From an uncultured Spirochaetales bacterium (lineage in GTDB: Bacteria; Spirochaetota; Spirochaetia; Sphaerochaetales; Sphaerochaetaceae): a stretch of DNA of 31,872 nt. Positions within the stretch are counted from its first letter, which is position 1; each line of letters begins with the position of its first letter. The DNA is taken from NCBI GenBank assembly GCA_945947045.1, contig CAMEXG010000004.1:1-31872 (forward strand). The letters run 5' to 3'. A program made the position numbers and the translations under genes. Of this stretch, positions 31,770-31,872 are shown piece by piece. The notes under the pieces are model-generated. The model saw only the letters and a list, made by a program, of their open reading frames with translations, did not search any database and had not been told where the DNA came from.

Positions 31770-31872
31770 GCCTGATTCTTGGTCGTGATCGAGAGTGCGA
31801 TTATTTGGATGAAAGGGACGAGGACTTCTCTAATGAAGACTTTGATTCCTCATCCTTTTATTCTTCCTCATT
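31766..31872 (+). CDS. Start of a Ser/Asp-rich gene, cut by window edge
   Basis: An open frame begins at ATG 31766, overlapping the hisIE stop (ATGA), with AGGAAAG upstream, and runs open to the right edge (about 35 residues). The visible part reads MSLILGRDRECDYLDERDE then a Ser/Asp/Glu-rich tract. Not recognised; reality is supported only by the coupling and open frame. Confidence 0.45.
   Translation, partial: MSLILGRDRECDYLDERDEDFSNEDFDSSSFYSSS

Noticed and set aside
1..31872. Search for tRNA, rRNA, CRISPR arrays, insertion sequences and phage genes
   Set aside because: I saw no cloverleaf, conserved rRNA segments, regularly spaced repeats, transposase motifs or integrase genes anywhere in the window.

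Overview
The window most likely comes from a spirochaete chromosome, probably a gut or anaerobic relative of Sphaerochaeta or Treponema. This is an inference from content, not from a marker gene. Supporting points are several lipoproteins with short loose lipoboxes (LLSC, LQSC, LISC, LSSC), small exported barrel-like proteins, an M16C presequence-protease-like peptidase, a two-subunit class I fumarase, and heavy AGA/AGG arginine codon use. Genes are tightly packed with many 1-14 nt overlaps. I see no tRNA, rRNA, IS element, prophage or CRISPR array, and no stretch over 300 bases without a gene.

Layout. 1-3330: era (minus, cut by the left edge) diverges from clpP across a 70-bp spacer that holds a perfect palindrome. 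A strong terminator follows clpP, then an EEP-family lipoprotein and an OGG-type 8-oxoguanine glycosylase. 3394-7595: an envelope region with a 699-aa lipoprotein on the minus strand, then a two-helix membrane protein, a small barrel-like exported protein and a helical lipoprotein. 7787-11307: pepT, an exported barrel-like protein and an LPP20-like lipoprotein, the last two translationally coupled. 11276-12833 (minus): a glycerophosphodiester phosphodiesterase and nfo. 12869-15805: the large M16C peptidase.

15840-22369 is one long co-directional operon: glpK, cdaA (c-di-AMP synthase), a YbbR/CdaR-like protein, acpS, truA, a divergent uracil-DNA-glycosylase-like Fe-S protein and priA. Nearly every junction overlaps. 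It mixes glycerol phosphorylation, c-di-AMP signalling, acyl-carrier activation, tRNA modification and replication restart.

22370-24384 (minus): an SDR oxidoreductase coupled to a membrane protein with a Glu-rich linker and a C-terminal zinc ribbon. 24506-25829: a P-loop uridine-kinase-like protein and two tandem helical paralogues of unknown function. 25920-29657 (plus): def, fmt, a YhcC-type radical SAM protein and fumarase alpha and beta, all overlapping or nearly so. 29647-30321 (minus): a YjjG-type HAD nucleotidase. 30413-31872: an HdeD/DUF308 membrane protein, hisIE and the start of an unrecognised Ser/Asp-rich gene.

The most interesting non-coding signal is that several Shine-Dalgarno-less genes (era, clpP, ogg, the kinase at 24506, the zinc-ribbon protein) have a -10-like hexamer exactly six bases before the start codon. 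That spacing predicts leaderless transcripts. The best protein-level leads are the tandem paralogues at 25052-25829, the UDG-like protein with lost active-site motifs, and the zinc-ribbon membrane protein coupled to an SDR. I did not find a clear multi-gene defence or mobile system.
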